From positions 1 to 64,000 of the forward strand of contig CAYZBG010000007.1 in assembly GCA_964476565.1 (NCBI GenBank): a stretch of 64,000 nt of DNA, written 5' to 3'. This document shows, piece after piece, positions 27,656 through 35,731 of this stretch. Each line of letters begins with the position of its first letter. The stretch's first letter is position 1. Made by a program: the position numbers and the translations under genes. Origin of the DNA: CAMAXB01 sp964476565. Lineage in GTDB: Bacteria > Verrucomicrobiota > Verrucomicrobiia > Opitutales > Opitutaceae. The notes beneath the pieces are model-generated. The model was not told the origin of the DNA, did not search any database, and was given only the letters and a program-made list of their open reading frames with translations.

Positions 27656-27889
27656 TCACGGCAGGCGGTCGAGGGCTGACTTGCGGCGGTCGCCGGTCCA
27701 GGCCTCAGGATCGGCCTCAGTGAGATCCGGCCGCGGGTTCTGCAGCAGGAAATCGTGGCCGAATGGCAGCTCGTCGCCGAGCTCGAGGAAGTACGGCTGG
27801 AGGGGACGCTGGGCACGCGGACGGGCGGGCGGCGGATTGGGCTCGCGGCGTGGGAACGGACGCGGGCGTTGGATCGTCAGGGTTTGCAT
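27656..27889 (-). CDS. Small hypothetical protein
   Basis: 77 aa from the ATG at 27889 (MQTLTIQRPRPFPRRE). The first 30 residues are Pro/Arg-rich. The remainder has an acidic, ordered-looking segment (LELGDELPFGHDFLLQNPRPDLTEADPEAW). It has no recognisable family, membrane segment or signal. It starts about 50 bp downstream of a minus-strand terminator and is convergent to the binding-protein gene, ending 12 bp from it. The codon pattern is consistent with coding, but support is limited. Confidence 0.5.
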   Translation of the reverse strand: MQTLTIQRPRPFPRREPNPPPARPRAQRPLQPYFLELGDELPFGHDFLLQNPRPDLTEADPEAWTGDRRKSALDRLP

Positions 27890-27936
27890 GGGTGGGTGGT
27901 GGTTGGCCACCTCCTGCAACCGCACCGGCAGGGCCC

Positions 27937-27973
27937 AAAAAAAAGCCCCCTCCGGTTTGGCACCGGAGGGGGC
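27937..27973 (-). terminator. Intrinsic terminator, minus strand
   Basis: A strong 11-bp stem (gccccctccgg / ccggagggggc) with a 7-base loop is flanked on its plus-strand left side by eight A. On the minus strand this reads as a hairpin followed by eight T, so it terminates leftward transcription. It lies 14 bp after the stop of a 34-codon reading frame and about 160 bp after trhO. Confidence 0.85.
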
Positions 27974-27986
27974 GGAAAGTGATATT

Positions 27987-28091
27987 TCAGCTCCCTCGCG
28001 GCGCGTGAGTAACGGATACGGACACGACAACGGCGACCACGGAAAGGACGTGGGCGAAAGCGGAAGCTTTGATCGTGTGCGCGAGCGACAT
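27987..28091 (-). CDS. Possible small hydrophobic peptide
   Basis: 34 codons from ATG at 28091 to TGA at 27987, with a hydrophobic core (HVLSVVAVVVSVSVTHA) that could be a short membrane helix or signal. It is immediately followed by a strong minus-strand terminator. There is no clear Shine-Dalgarno sequence. The alternative is that 27974-28131 is simply the 3' UTR of trhO or a small RNA ending at the terminator. Confidence 0.3.
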   Translation of the reverse strand: MSLAHTIKASAFAHVLSVVAVVVSVSVTHAPRGS

Positions 28092-28131
28092 GGGAAACGT
28101 TATCGGAAAAAGACGCGGGATCTTGAGTACG

Positions 28132-28881
28132 TCAAGGCGCTTTCTGGGCGCTGAGGTCTGTCACTGGGGTGGGCTTCAGGGCGGAATCGACGCCCCCGCG
28201 CTCGTCGAACACGAAGCAGGCCCCGTCGTAATGGGCGTTCCCGCACGTCTCAAAGTACTTCAGGATCCCTCCGTCCAGCTGGTGCACGTCCTGAAATCCT
28301 GCCGCCTGCAGGAACGGCGCGGCCTTCTCACACCGGATCCCACCCGTGCAGAAGGTGACAACGCGGGCCGACTTGAGTGACTCCGGCAGGGCGGCGACCG
28401 CACGAGGGAAATCGCGAAAGTGCCGGATCCCCGCCGGGACGGCACCGCGAAAGGTTCCGGCCGCCACTTCATAATCGTTGCGCGTATCGAGCAGCACGAC
28501 GGGCCTGCCCTCGTCCAACCACTGTTTCAGCGTGGCGGGAGCCACGCGGGGAGCCGGCCGGCGGGCGGGGTTGATCCCGGCCACGCCAAAGGCGATGATC
28601 TCGCGCTTGATCTTGATGCGCAGCCGGCCGAAGGGCTGGCCCTCGCTTTCACTCTCCTTGGCGGCGAAGGTCTCCAGTCCGCGGATACGACGGATCTCCG
28701 CGGTCAGCGCCTCGATGGCGGGCCGCGCGCCCGCCACGAACACGTTGATGCCTTCCGGTGCGAGCAGGACGGTGCCCTTCACCCCGCCGGCCTCGGCCGC
28801 GGCGTGCAGACGCACCCGCACCGCCTCGAGATCGTCCAGCGGAGCGAAGAGGTAGCCGGAAATGTTGAGTACGCGGGCCAT
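28132..28881 (-). CDS. trhO: tRNA uridine(34) hydroxylase, rhodanese family
   Basis: 249 aa. Hydroxylates U34 of tRNA to 5-hydroxyuridine, independently of prephenate. An N-terminal acylphosphatase-like domain (LLAPEGINVFVAGA) is followed by the rhodanese domain (VVLLDTRNDYEVAAGTFRGA). The catalytic Cys lies in VVTFCTGGIRCEKA, with a second conserved Cys four residues after GGI. It is slightly shorter than E. coli TrhO at the C-terminus but retains the CFVFDER motif. Transcription probably runs leftward to the terminator at 27937-27973. Confidence 0.93.
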   Translation of the reverse strand: MARVLNISGYLFAPLDDLEAVRVRLHAAAEAGGVKGTVLLAPEGINVFVAGARPAIEALTAEIRRIRGLETFAAKESESEGQPFGRLRIKIKREIIAFGVAGINPARRPAPRVAPATLKQWLDEGRPVVLLDTRNDYEVAAGTFRGAVPAGIRHFRDFPRAVAALPESLKSARVVTFCTGGIRCEKAAPFLQAAGFQDVHQLDGGILKYFETCGNAHYDGACFVFDERGGVDSALKPTPVTDLSAQKAP

Positions 28882-28986
28882 GGTTGACGGGGATTGTCAG
28901 GGTAGGGCGGACCTTCCCGCCTCATCAAGCCCGCGGCGCATGCTTCCGACTGGCCACCGGACGATGGCGGGGCTTCGCTGGGTCCC

Positions 28987-29739
28987 ATGCAGCCGTCCAC
29001 CATCAACGATGTCCTCGGCGCCCTCGACGTGATTGTCGGCGCGTGCCGGCGACGGGGAAGTCCGGCCGGGTACTTCGCCGCCATGTACCGGCGCGTGACC
29101 GCCGAGGTGAAACGACGCATCGAGGCCGGTGAGTTTGACGACGGACCGCGCATGGAGCGCTTCGATGTTCTCTTTGCCCGGCGATACCTCGATGCCTGGG
29201 CGCAGCATGAGCGGGGCGAGGTTCCGACCGGTGTCTGGGCGCTGGCCTTCGCCACCGGCGAACGCTGGCGGCCGGTGGTGCTGCAGCACCTGCTGCTGGG
29301 CATGAATGCCCACATCAATCTCGACCTGGGCATCGTCGCCGCCGAGGTGACTCCCGGCCCGGCCCTCGCCGGACTGCGCGCCGATTTCGACCGCATCAAC
29401 GGCATTCTTGCCTCGCAGGTCGACGATCTGCAGGCCCGGATGGCGCACATCTGGCCGGCCGTCCGCTGGCTTGACGCCGCCGGAGGGCGGATTGACGAGG
29501 CAGTGATCAACTTCAGCCTTCGCCGCGCACGGGATCAGGCGTGGCAGATGGCGGAGTCGCTCGCGGGGGCCGGCGACGAACCGAGCCGGGCCGCGATCGT
29601 CCGACAAGTGGATACGGCCATGACGGCCCTTGGCGACCGCGTACTTGCCCCGGGGATCAAGCTTTCCGCCGTGCTGACGCTGATCCGGCTGAGGGAACGC
29701 GGCCCGGTGGGCGCCAAGATCGACGCCTTGTTCCGTTGA
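28987..29739 (+). CDS. DUF5995-like protein
   Basis: 250 aa, mainly alpha-helical, with no signal peptide or membrane helix. Motifs such as YFAAMYRRVT, RFDVLFARRYLDA and LLGMNAHINLDLGI fit the DUF5995 family, where the conserved His/Asn/Asp pattern (MNAHINLDLG) suggests a metal site. The function is unknown in all members I know of. It is convergent with the beta-propeller/cupredoxin gene, ending 6 bp before it. Confidence 0.7.
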   Translation: MQPSTINDVLGALDVIVGACRRRGSPAGYFAAMYRRVTAEVKRRIEAGEFDDGPRMERFDVLFARRYLDAWAQHERGEVPTGVWALAFATGERWRPVVLQHLLLGMNAHINLDLGIVAAEVTPGPALAGLRADFDRINGILASQVDDLQARMAHIWPAVRWLDAAGGRIDEAVINFSLRRARDQAWQMAESLAGAGDEPSRAAIVRQVDTAMTALGDRVLAPGIKLSAVLTLIRLRERGPVGAKIDALFR

Positions 29740-29745
29740 GTCGGC

Positions 29746-31758
29746 TCATTCCACCCGGAGCACGCCGCGCATCAAGGTGGCGTGGCCGGGGAAAGTGCAG
29801 AGGTACTCGTACTCGCCGGGCTGGTCGGGGGCGGTGAAATAGATCGTGTCGCTCTTTTGCGGCTCCAGCAGGAGGGTATGGGCAATCACGTCGTCGCTCT
29901 CGGGCACAAACTGACGCGGCATGCCGTCGATCCCCAGGTTGAGGGCGGCGTTGCCCACGTCGGTCCCACGGCCCGGCCGGACGAGCACCCAGTTGTGCAG
30001 CATGTCGTCGGGGTTGTTGAGGACCAGTTTGACCCGGCTGCCGCGTTTCACCGTGAGGCGCTCTTGGTCGAACTTCAGTCCGGAGACCGTGTTCAACGCG
30101 AGGGTCACATCCACCTGTCCCTGCCACGCCGCCGGCGGTTCCGCCGTACGTTTGGGGAAGCTCGCCCCTGCGGCGGTGTTCGCGGCCACGGCGCTCGGGC
30201 CGCACAGGTCGGCGAGGGCCTGTTCGGAAATGATGCGGTCGCCGTCGGGCCTGACGTTGAGGGTGTAGTACGCCGTGTCGTGAACCAGGGGCTCCCCGTT
30301 GGCGCCGCTGCGGCGCACACCGGCGGCCCGGAGTTCGTGCACAAAGCCTTCCTTCATACCCGCGACGGCAAGGCGGACGCTCAGTCCGTCCTCGGCGACC
30401 TGAGCCAGGGCGACCGGGCAGGACTCCTGTTCCACCGCACGACTCCCGTACGCCTCGTGGTAGAGGTAGGTGAAACGGGTGGCGCGGTAAGAGCGCGGAT
30501 CGCCAGCCGTGGTTGGGTCAATGGGGTGGGTGAAACTCACGACGAAGCCGTCTGGTTGGGCGAGCACTTCCTTGATCTCAAACGGCGTCTGGCCGGTCCA
30601 GACGAGGCGTTCCAGCGAGAAGTCCTTGGGGCCGACTGAACCCCAACCCCGGTTGGTGCCGCCCACGAAGAGCGATCCGTCCACGCCCCACGCAAATCGC
30701 ATGACGCCGGACTCGAAGCCGGAACGGAAGCTGTAGGCTGCGCCCTGATACACGCCCTTCACCTGTTCGAGCGACATGCGGAGGATTTTGCTCTGGCCTT
30801 GATCGCCGATCAGAAACTGGCCGGCAAACGGACCGAACCGGCCTGACGTGAGATCTTCCGTGATGTCGGAATTTGAGATGCCCAGGATGGTGTGGGGCAG
30901 CCAGACGGCGGGCGGTTTCACGGCCGGCAACCGTTTGGCCACCTCGTGCATGGGTTCACCGAAATCACGGATGTCGGCGAGGCGCATCGGCACGTTGGCA
31001 CCTGCGAGGTCGGTCCAGGCCAGTGAGGCCGGGTGACCAAAGAAATCTCCCGGCTCAATGTGGGCGACGCGGCCGGAGCCAACCCATTCCCCCTGATTGT
31101 CGGTGAAGAACCAGTCGCCCCGGGAGGAGCGCGTGAATCCGGCCGGCGAGCGCAGCCCGGCCGCCACCGGCGTCATCCGGCCGTCCGGCGTGATCTCCAT
31201 GATCCAGCCGCGCCACGGCACCGGACTTTGCGTGGGCGCGCCGAACGCCACATTCAACGTCACGCGCAAATTACCCTCGGGGGTGAGCACCGGTCCGAAC
31301 GCGTACTCGTGGTAGTTTCCGTAAATCGGCAGCACGGCCACGGTGTCGAAGCGGTCGGCGCGGCCGTCTCCGTCTTCGTCCTTGATCCGGGTGATCTCCG
31401 GACGCTGGGCCACAAAGTAGCCGCCGCCCGGGGCGGCGACGATGCCCAGAATCTCGTGCAGGCCCTGGGCAAACAACGTGTACGTGGGCTTGGGATCGTT
31501 TTCGTAGGCGCCTTCCACGCGCCAGATTTCGCCCCGACGCGTCGTGACCAGCAGGCTGCGGTCGGGCAGGGCCAGCAGGCCGCCGACTTCGAGCACCAGG
31601 CCTTCCGGAATGGGCAGGCTGATGCGCCGGTAGTAGGCCGATTCGCGTTGCACGAGCTCGTCGGGCGGACGGGCGAAGCGCTCCTCGGCCGTGGGGTTGT
31701 TGGCCGATTGGGCAAAGGCGACGGAGGCGAGGCCGAGAAAGAGAGGGAGGGATTTCAT
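29746..31758 (-). CDS. Secreted beta-propeller protein with C-terminal blue-copper (cupredoxin) domain
   Basis: 670 aa with a signal peptide (MKSLPLFLGLASVAFAQ). Residues ~40-400 form a PQQ/NHL-like propeller of the type common in Planctomycetes and Verrucomicrobia (VGGLLALPDRSLLVTTRRGE, HEILGIVAAPGGGYFVAQRP, GSLFVGGTNRGWG). A linker domain follows. The last ~115 residues are a plastocyanin/azurin-like domain: the copper ligands are readable as His in DMLHNWVLV, then Cys, His and Met in YLCTFPGHATLM. This implies periplasmic or extracellular electron transfer. It starts 10 bp after the upstream DUF1080 gene and is likely in the same operon. Confidence 0.85.
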   Translation of the reverse strand: MKSLPLFLGLASVAFAQSANNPTAEERFARPPDELVQRESAYYRRISLPIPEGLVLEVGGLLALPDRSLLVTTRRGEIWRVEGAYENDPKPTYTLFAQGLHEILGIVAAPGGGYFVAQRPEITRIKDEDGDGRADRFDTVAVLPIYGNYHEYAFGPVLTPEGNLRVTLNVAFGAPTQSPVPWRGWIMEITPDGRMTPVAAGLRSPAGFTRSSRGDWFFTDNQGEWVGSGRVAHIEPGDFFGHPASLAWTDLAGANVPMRLADIRDFGEPMHEVAKRLPAVKPPAVWLPHTILGISNSDITEDLTSGRFGPFAGQFLIGDQGQSKILRMSLEQVKGVYQGAAYSFRSGFESGVMRFAWGVDGSLFVGGTNRGWGSVGPKDFSLERLVWTGQTPFEIKEVLAQPDGFVVSFTHPIDPTTAGDPRSYRATRFTYLYHEAYGSRAVEQESCPVALAQVAEDGLSVRLAVAGMKEGFVHELRAAGVRRSGANGEPLVHDTAYYTLNVRPDGDRIISEQALADLCGPSAVAANTAAGASFPKRTAEPPAAWQGQVDVTLALNTVSGLKFDQERLTVKRGSRVKLVLNNPDDMLHNWVLVRPGRGTDVGNAALNLGIDGMPRQFVPESDDVIAHTLLLEPQKSDTIYFTAPDQPGEYEYLCTFPGHATLMRGVLRVE

Positions 31759-31768
31759 GATGTGCGGC

Positions 31769-33448
31769 TCACCAAATCAGACTGTAGCGGAAGGACCGTT
31801 CACCGGTGGTCGTGCCCAGGGGCACAATGAGCTGCCTTCGTCCGCGGTCGGTGCGGATCAGCGGTCGCAGCGCGGAATCATTTTGCCCGACGTCGAGGTA
31901 CCACCGCCGGTTCCCGATGATGTATCCACCCGGTCGTGACACAATCGTGGCGTCCTCAGCGAGGAGCAGATAAGCCGTCCCGCCGATCGGATCACCCTGG
32001 ATCGTGACGACGCGGTCCAGTCCCTGGCCATCCGCGCGGGGGGCAATACGGTCGGTCACCTGCGCAGAGCTGATATCATAGCGGAAGGTCGGAACGCCGT
32101 CCCGATCCAGCGTGTAGCCGCGCGGCTTGAGCAGGGCGGTGTCACCCGGGGGCCACGGCGCCGAGGCCATGCCGAGGCTTGCGACGGCCGGGCGGCCATC
32201 CAGCGTCAGCACTGAACCGGTGGGCCGGGCCGTCTGCTCGATGCCACGGTCACGCCACAGGTCGGTGACGTCAGCAAAGCCGCCGCGCCACACCGCGAGC
32301 AGGGTGCCTTGGGCGAGGTCGTAGGCGAAGTGTCGCCCTCGGTTGGAACCGACGACCATCGCATACACCCGCTTGCCGCCCTCGAAGGCGAAAAACGTCC
32401 GCTGCAAGCGGGGACGTCCACCTTCAGATTCGATGCGAAGAGCGGGACGATCCGAAGCGGAAGAGCGGGACGGGGCCACGGTGAGCGACACCTCATCCGC
32501 GCCCGGTGCAGCCACGATCCAGGAGAGCGCGGGTTGACCACGGGCCGTTGTGCGCAAGTAGACCAACTCGAACGGATGTCGGCCCGCCGGCAGCTCGACC
32601 GTGACCGGACGCTCCCCGCCGTGGGCTTCGATCACGGTACGTCCCGCGACCGAGAGGGAGGCGATCCCGTTCGCGGTCAAGGCCATGACCTGCGCACCGG
32701 AAACCGGAACGTGCAATTCGCCCTCAACGACGAGGGCATGGGGCGCCGAGATTCCGGCCAGTCCGGCCCGGATCTCAGTGGTCGTGCCCTCGCGTTGCGG
32801 GCTCCGCCCAGAGAGAGCGTCCCGGCTGGAGAAGGAGCCTTCGTACACCTGGTAGCGCACCGCGTGGACGGACGGGGCGGCTCCACCGAGATGCCGGTAA
32901 CGTAGATTCCGAAATGCCACCGGGCCGTGATCGCCCTGGATCATCAGCGGNNNNNNNNNNNNNNNNNNNNNNNNNNNNNNNNNNNNNNNNNNNNNNNNNN
33001 NNNNNNNNNNNNNNNNNNNNNNNNNNNNNNNNNNNNNNNNNNNNNNNNNNCGCGGCCGGTCGATGGCCCAGCTGTCGAAGATCTGGATCTCATACCGGCC
33101 TTGAAGGTAGAGCCCGGAATTGGAACCCGCGGGTACGAGGTACTCGACCTCGAGTTCCAGGTCCCCGTGTTCCCACGTGGTGAAGAGGTTCCGCCCCTGC
33201 ACGCCGTCGGCGGGTGCGTTGAGCAAGAGGCCGGTGCCCTCAACCGGTCGGAGCACCTTTTCCACCCGGGGGTCGCCGGCGATTGCCCCGGCAATGCGCC
33301 AGTTGTCTCCGTCGGACCGGAAGCCAGTCAGATCGCGCAGCTCGACCGCGTCAGGCGGCCGGATGGCGGCCGAGACCAAAGGGGCGCTAATCAGCAGGAC
33401 AATCGCCGTCCGGCACCACAGGAAACCAGGAGAGAGAGGGGAATACAC
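31769..33448 (-). CDS. Secreted DUF1080 + DUF6797-like protein, interrupted by an assembly gap
   Basis: Nominally 559 codons, but codons for about 34 residues are N. A signal peptide is present (IVLLISAPLVSA). The N-terminal domain is DUF1080/3-keto-disaccharide hydrolase-like (GSNSGLYLQGRYEIQIFD before the gap, IQGDHGPVAFRNLRYR after it). A middle PA14-like beta-domain and a C-terminal DUF6797-type region follow. Family members act on modified glucosides outside the cytoplasm. The frame stays open with exactly 100 N, but that length is a placeholder. Comparison with the second DUF1080 protein in this window suggests about 50 more residues are missing. Confidence 0.7.
   Translation of the reverse strand: MYSPLSPGFLWCRTAIVLLISAPLVSAAIRPPDAVELRDLTGFRSDGDNWRIAGAIAGDPRVEKVLRPVEGTGLLLNAPADGVQGRNLFTTWEHGDLELEVEYLVPAGSNSGLYLQGRYEIQIFDSWAIDRPXXXXXXXXXXXXXXXXXXXXXXXXXXXXXXXXXXPLMIQGDHGPVAFRNLRYRHLGGAAPSVHAVRYQVYEGSFSSRDALSGRSPQREGTTTEIRAGLAGISAPHALVVEGELHVPVSGAQVMALTANGIASLSVAGRTVIEAHGGERPVTVELPAGRHPFELVYLRTTARGQPALSWIVAAPGADEVSLTVAPSRSSASDRPALRIESEGGRPRLQRTFFAFEGGKRVYAMVVGSNRGRHFAYDLAQGTLLAVWRGGFADVTDLWRDRGIEQTARPTGSVLTLDGRPAVASLGMASAPWPPGDTALLKPRGYTLDRDGVPTFRYDISSAQVTDRIAPRADGQGLDRVVTIQGDPIGGTAYLLLAEDATIVSRPGGYIIGNRRWYLDVGQNDSALRPLIRTDRGRRQLIVPLGTTTGERSFRYSLIW
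32951..33050. other. Assembly gap (100 N)
   Basis: Exactly 100 undetermined bases inside the DUF1080 coding region. The round number indicates a scaffolding placeholder rather than a measured length. The sequences on both sides belong to the same domain, so the join itself looks correct. Confidence 0.95.
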
Positions 33449-33509
33449 GTCCCAAGCGCAACGAGGCGGCGCGACGTTGTCGAGCGCACGAACGGGGGAA
33501 CCGTTCGGC

Positions 33510-34445
33510 TCAATGCGTCATCAGGTAGTGAATGACGTTGATCGCGAGCGGGTAGGCCGTGGGCTCGGAAAAGACGCGGAAAAATTCCTCGTTCTCGCTC
33601 TCCCGCTCCCAGCCGTCGCTCACGTCCGAGTTGTGCAGGGCCACCGCCACGATGCGCTGTTTGTCATCCATCAGCGCCCGCACGTGCATCGTCTCCGAAC
33701 CCGGTCCGCGATAGCGGATCGAAAGCGGGGCGTTTGGATCGTCGGGGTACGACCGGCGGTCCCAGAACTGCATCGTCGGAATGCGCAGGCGATGCGGCGG
33801 TCCTTTGATGTGAAAGACGCTGCGGAAAATCGGATGGCTCATGTCGAGCTCGACCCAGCTGTACTCGGGCACCACGCGGGCCATCTGGCGCTGGAAGTGA
33901 TCCCACGCGGCATGACCCCAGAAATCGGTGACCAGCAGAGAACCGCCGCGCCGGAAGTAGCCGCGCAGCCCTTCAATCTCGGCGTCGTTGAGCAGGATGC
34001 CCTCGATGTGGACCATGAAGATGAAGGGATAATCCATCAGCTCGGGATCGGTCAGCCGCACCACGCGTGCATCCGGATCCACGGCCATCGAGGTCATCTG
34101 TTGCAGCCGGTAGGACAGATTCAGGTCGGCGTCGGGGTAGTCGACCCACCAGCCAAGGCGGCGTCCGGGACCTGCGCCGTCGCTGATCGTCGGGTCAGAG
34201 CGGAAGAGAACGCGGGCGAACGTGAACACGTCCTTCTCGAAACCCGAAGGGTTCGTCCAGGCCGGGAGCACCACGCTGTGCGGCACGGTTTCACGTGCGG
34301 TGCGTACGGTGTCCTCGTTGACCCACGCGCCGCCTTCGAGGCGGGCATACGAGCTGCCGTCGTCGTTGCGGAACACTTGGGCGACGCCCAGGCAGCCCAC
34401 TCCTGTGGCAATGGCGACGGCGGCTAGACGGCGAAGCGACAACAT
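33510..34445 (-). CDS. Secreted DUF4159 protein
   Basis: 311 aa from the ATG at 34445. An upstream extension is low-complexity. Signal peptide at residues 1-22 (LAAVAIATGVGCLGVAQV). The body matches DUF4159: DYPDADLNLSYRLQQMTSM, FIFMVHIEGILLNDAEIEGLRGYFRRGGSLLVTDFWG and HPIFRSVFHIKG. That layout resembles a glutamine-amidotransferase-like Rossmann fold found with MoxR/von Willebrand systems and in PVC secreted gene sets. No catalytic function is established. Same strand as its neighbours. Confidence 0.75.
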   Translation of the reverse strand: MLSLRRLAAVAIATGVGCLGVAQVFRNDDGSSYARLEGGAWVNEDTVRTARETVPHSVVLPAWTNPSGFEKDVFTFARVLFRSDPTISDGAGPGRRLGWWVDYPDADLNLSYRLQQMTSMAVDPDARVVRLTDPELMDYPFIFMVHIEGILLNDAEIEGLRGYFRRGGSLLVTDFWGHAAWDHFQRQMARVVPEYSWVELDMSHPIFRSVFHIKGPPHRLRIPTMQFWDRRSYPDDPNAPLSIRYRGPGSETMHVRALMDDKQRIVAVALHNSDVSDGWERESENEEFFRVFSEPTAYPLAINVIHYLMTH

Positions 34446-34566
34446 CTCGTGTCCGCCGATGAGCGGACAATTGGACCATAGGGCAGTTTGCCGTTTTCGC
34501 CACTGGGAAAACGTCGGCCGCCGCAAAGAATCCATGAATTCGGTGCGTGGCTGAATCGACGGACGC

Positions 34567-34594
34567 AAAAAAGGCGGGCCGCGTCCGGCCCGCC
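34567..34594 (-). terminator. Intrinsic terminator after the PmoA-like gene
   Basis: An 8-bp GC stem (ggcgggcc / ggcccgcc) with a 6-base loop is preceded on the plus strand by six A, that is, followed by six U in the minus-strand transcript. It lies 27 bp after the stop of the PmoA/DUF6807 gene, so the DUF4159 gene downstream must have its own promoter or rely on read-through. Confidence 0.8.
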
Positions 34595-34620
34595 GGGAAA
34601 TCCTGACATGCGCCTCCGGA

Positions 34621-35604
34621 CTACTTCGTCTCGGCGAACGCCTGGTACTGCGACGCGATGTTGGCGGCCGCGGTGTCGCCCTCGTGGAAGACGAACCGGT
34701 AGCGGAAGGTGATCTTGCCCTTGGCGGGAACGGTGATGTCACCGGCCGAGGCGTTCTCCAACCGCTCAAAGTCGTGCACCCCGAACGGATTGGCGGCGAA
34801 CAGCCCGTAGTCGCGCACGTGCCACCAGGTCGGGTGGCGCGGGTTGGACGGATGATCGAAAATCGCGACACCCACGACGCCCTTTTCGAGCGGAGCGTGG
34901 TAATCGACCCACTTTGCCCGCTTGCCCCAGGTGTCGCCGTTCTTGATGCCTTCGCTGTTCACAATCGTGCCCTTGTGCGGCACCTGCCGGCGGTTCTCGC
35001 CGCGCTTGGTCAGGCGCATGTCCTCATTCAGGCGGATCGACATCGAGCCCTCCTTGGTGTCGCCGAGGACCAGCGGGCTTTCGCCGGCGAACAGGGTGAC
35101 TTCGAAATCGAGCTGGCGGCCGCCCGGAATCGCACGGATGCGGAGGGTGCGTTCGTCCCGGCAGATCACCGTGCCATCGCGCAACTGCCAGCGGTTGGCG
35201 GTGCGGATGATGCCGGTGGCGCCGCTGCTCGTTTCGAGGATCTGATCCTGCACGATCAGGCCGGCCCGGGCGTTATCGAGCCAGAAGTCGTGGCCGTTGA
35301 CCTTGCCATGGGAGAACCACAGCCCGCGGTGGTGCGGGTGGTCTTTCTCCTCGCCGAGCGTGCCGTCCTTCATCGGCCAGTCGCGGGTCAGCGGTGTGCC
35401 ATTGGCCAGGAGCACCGGGTAGAGGTAAGGTTTGCTCGCATCGGCGTGCCGGTACTCGGTGAAGAGCTGGCCGCCGATCTCCACCCGGATGCGGTCATCC
35501 AGACGGGAGACCGCCACGTGGTCGGCAGACGCGGCAGAAGCGGGCAGGGAAGCGAGGGCAACGCACGCAAGCGTCGCCAGGAGGACATTGCGGGGGCAGG
35601 GCAT
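34621..35604 (-). CDS. Secreted PmoA family (DUF6807) protein
   Basis: 327 aa from the ATG at 35604, with a signal peptide (LATLACVALASLPASAASA). The family core is visible: KDHPHHRGLWFSHGKVNG, GKRAKWVDYHAPL, VGVAIFDHPSNPRHPTWWHVRDYGLFAANPFG. This family is named for a loose resemblance to methane monooxygenase subunit A but is soluble, beta-rich and common in Bacteroidetes and PVC carbohydrate loci. The conserved His-rich motif could be a ligand or metal site. The function is unproven. Confidence 0.82.
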   Translation of the reverse strand: MPCPRNVLLATLACVALASLPASAASADHVAVSRLDDRIRVEIGGQLFTEYRHADASKPYLYPVLLANGTPLTRDWPMKDGTLGEEKDHPHHRGLWFSHGKVNGHDFWLDNARAGLIVQDQILETSSGATGIIRTANRWQLRDGTVICRDERTLRIRAIPGGRQLDFEVTLFAGESPLVLGDTKEGSMSIRLNEDMRLTKRGENRRQVPHKGTIVNSEGIKNGDTWGKRAKWVDYHAPLEKGVVGVAIFDHPSNPRHPTWWHVRDYGLFAANPFGVHDFERLENASAGDITVPAKGKITFRYRFVFHEGDTAAANIASQYQAFAETK

Positions 35605-35731
35605 GGGGAGACGGGAATCCCGGATCCCGGCTGCTTCAACCGAAAAATTCACCGGGCGAACCTGCGGCGCCGGCTTGCCGCCCGCTTGCTTTTGCCTTCG
35701 CTTCCCTCTGTCGGTACAACCCCTCCACCCC

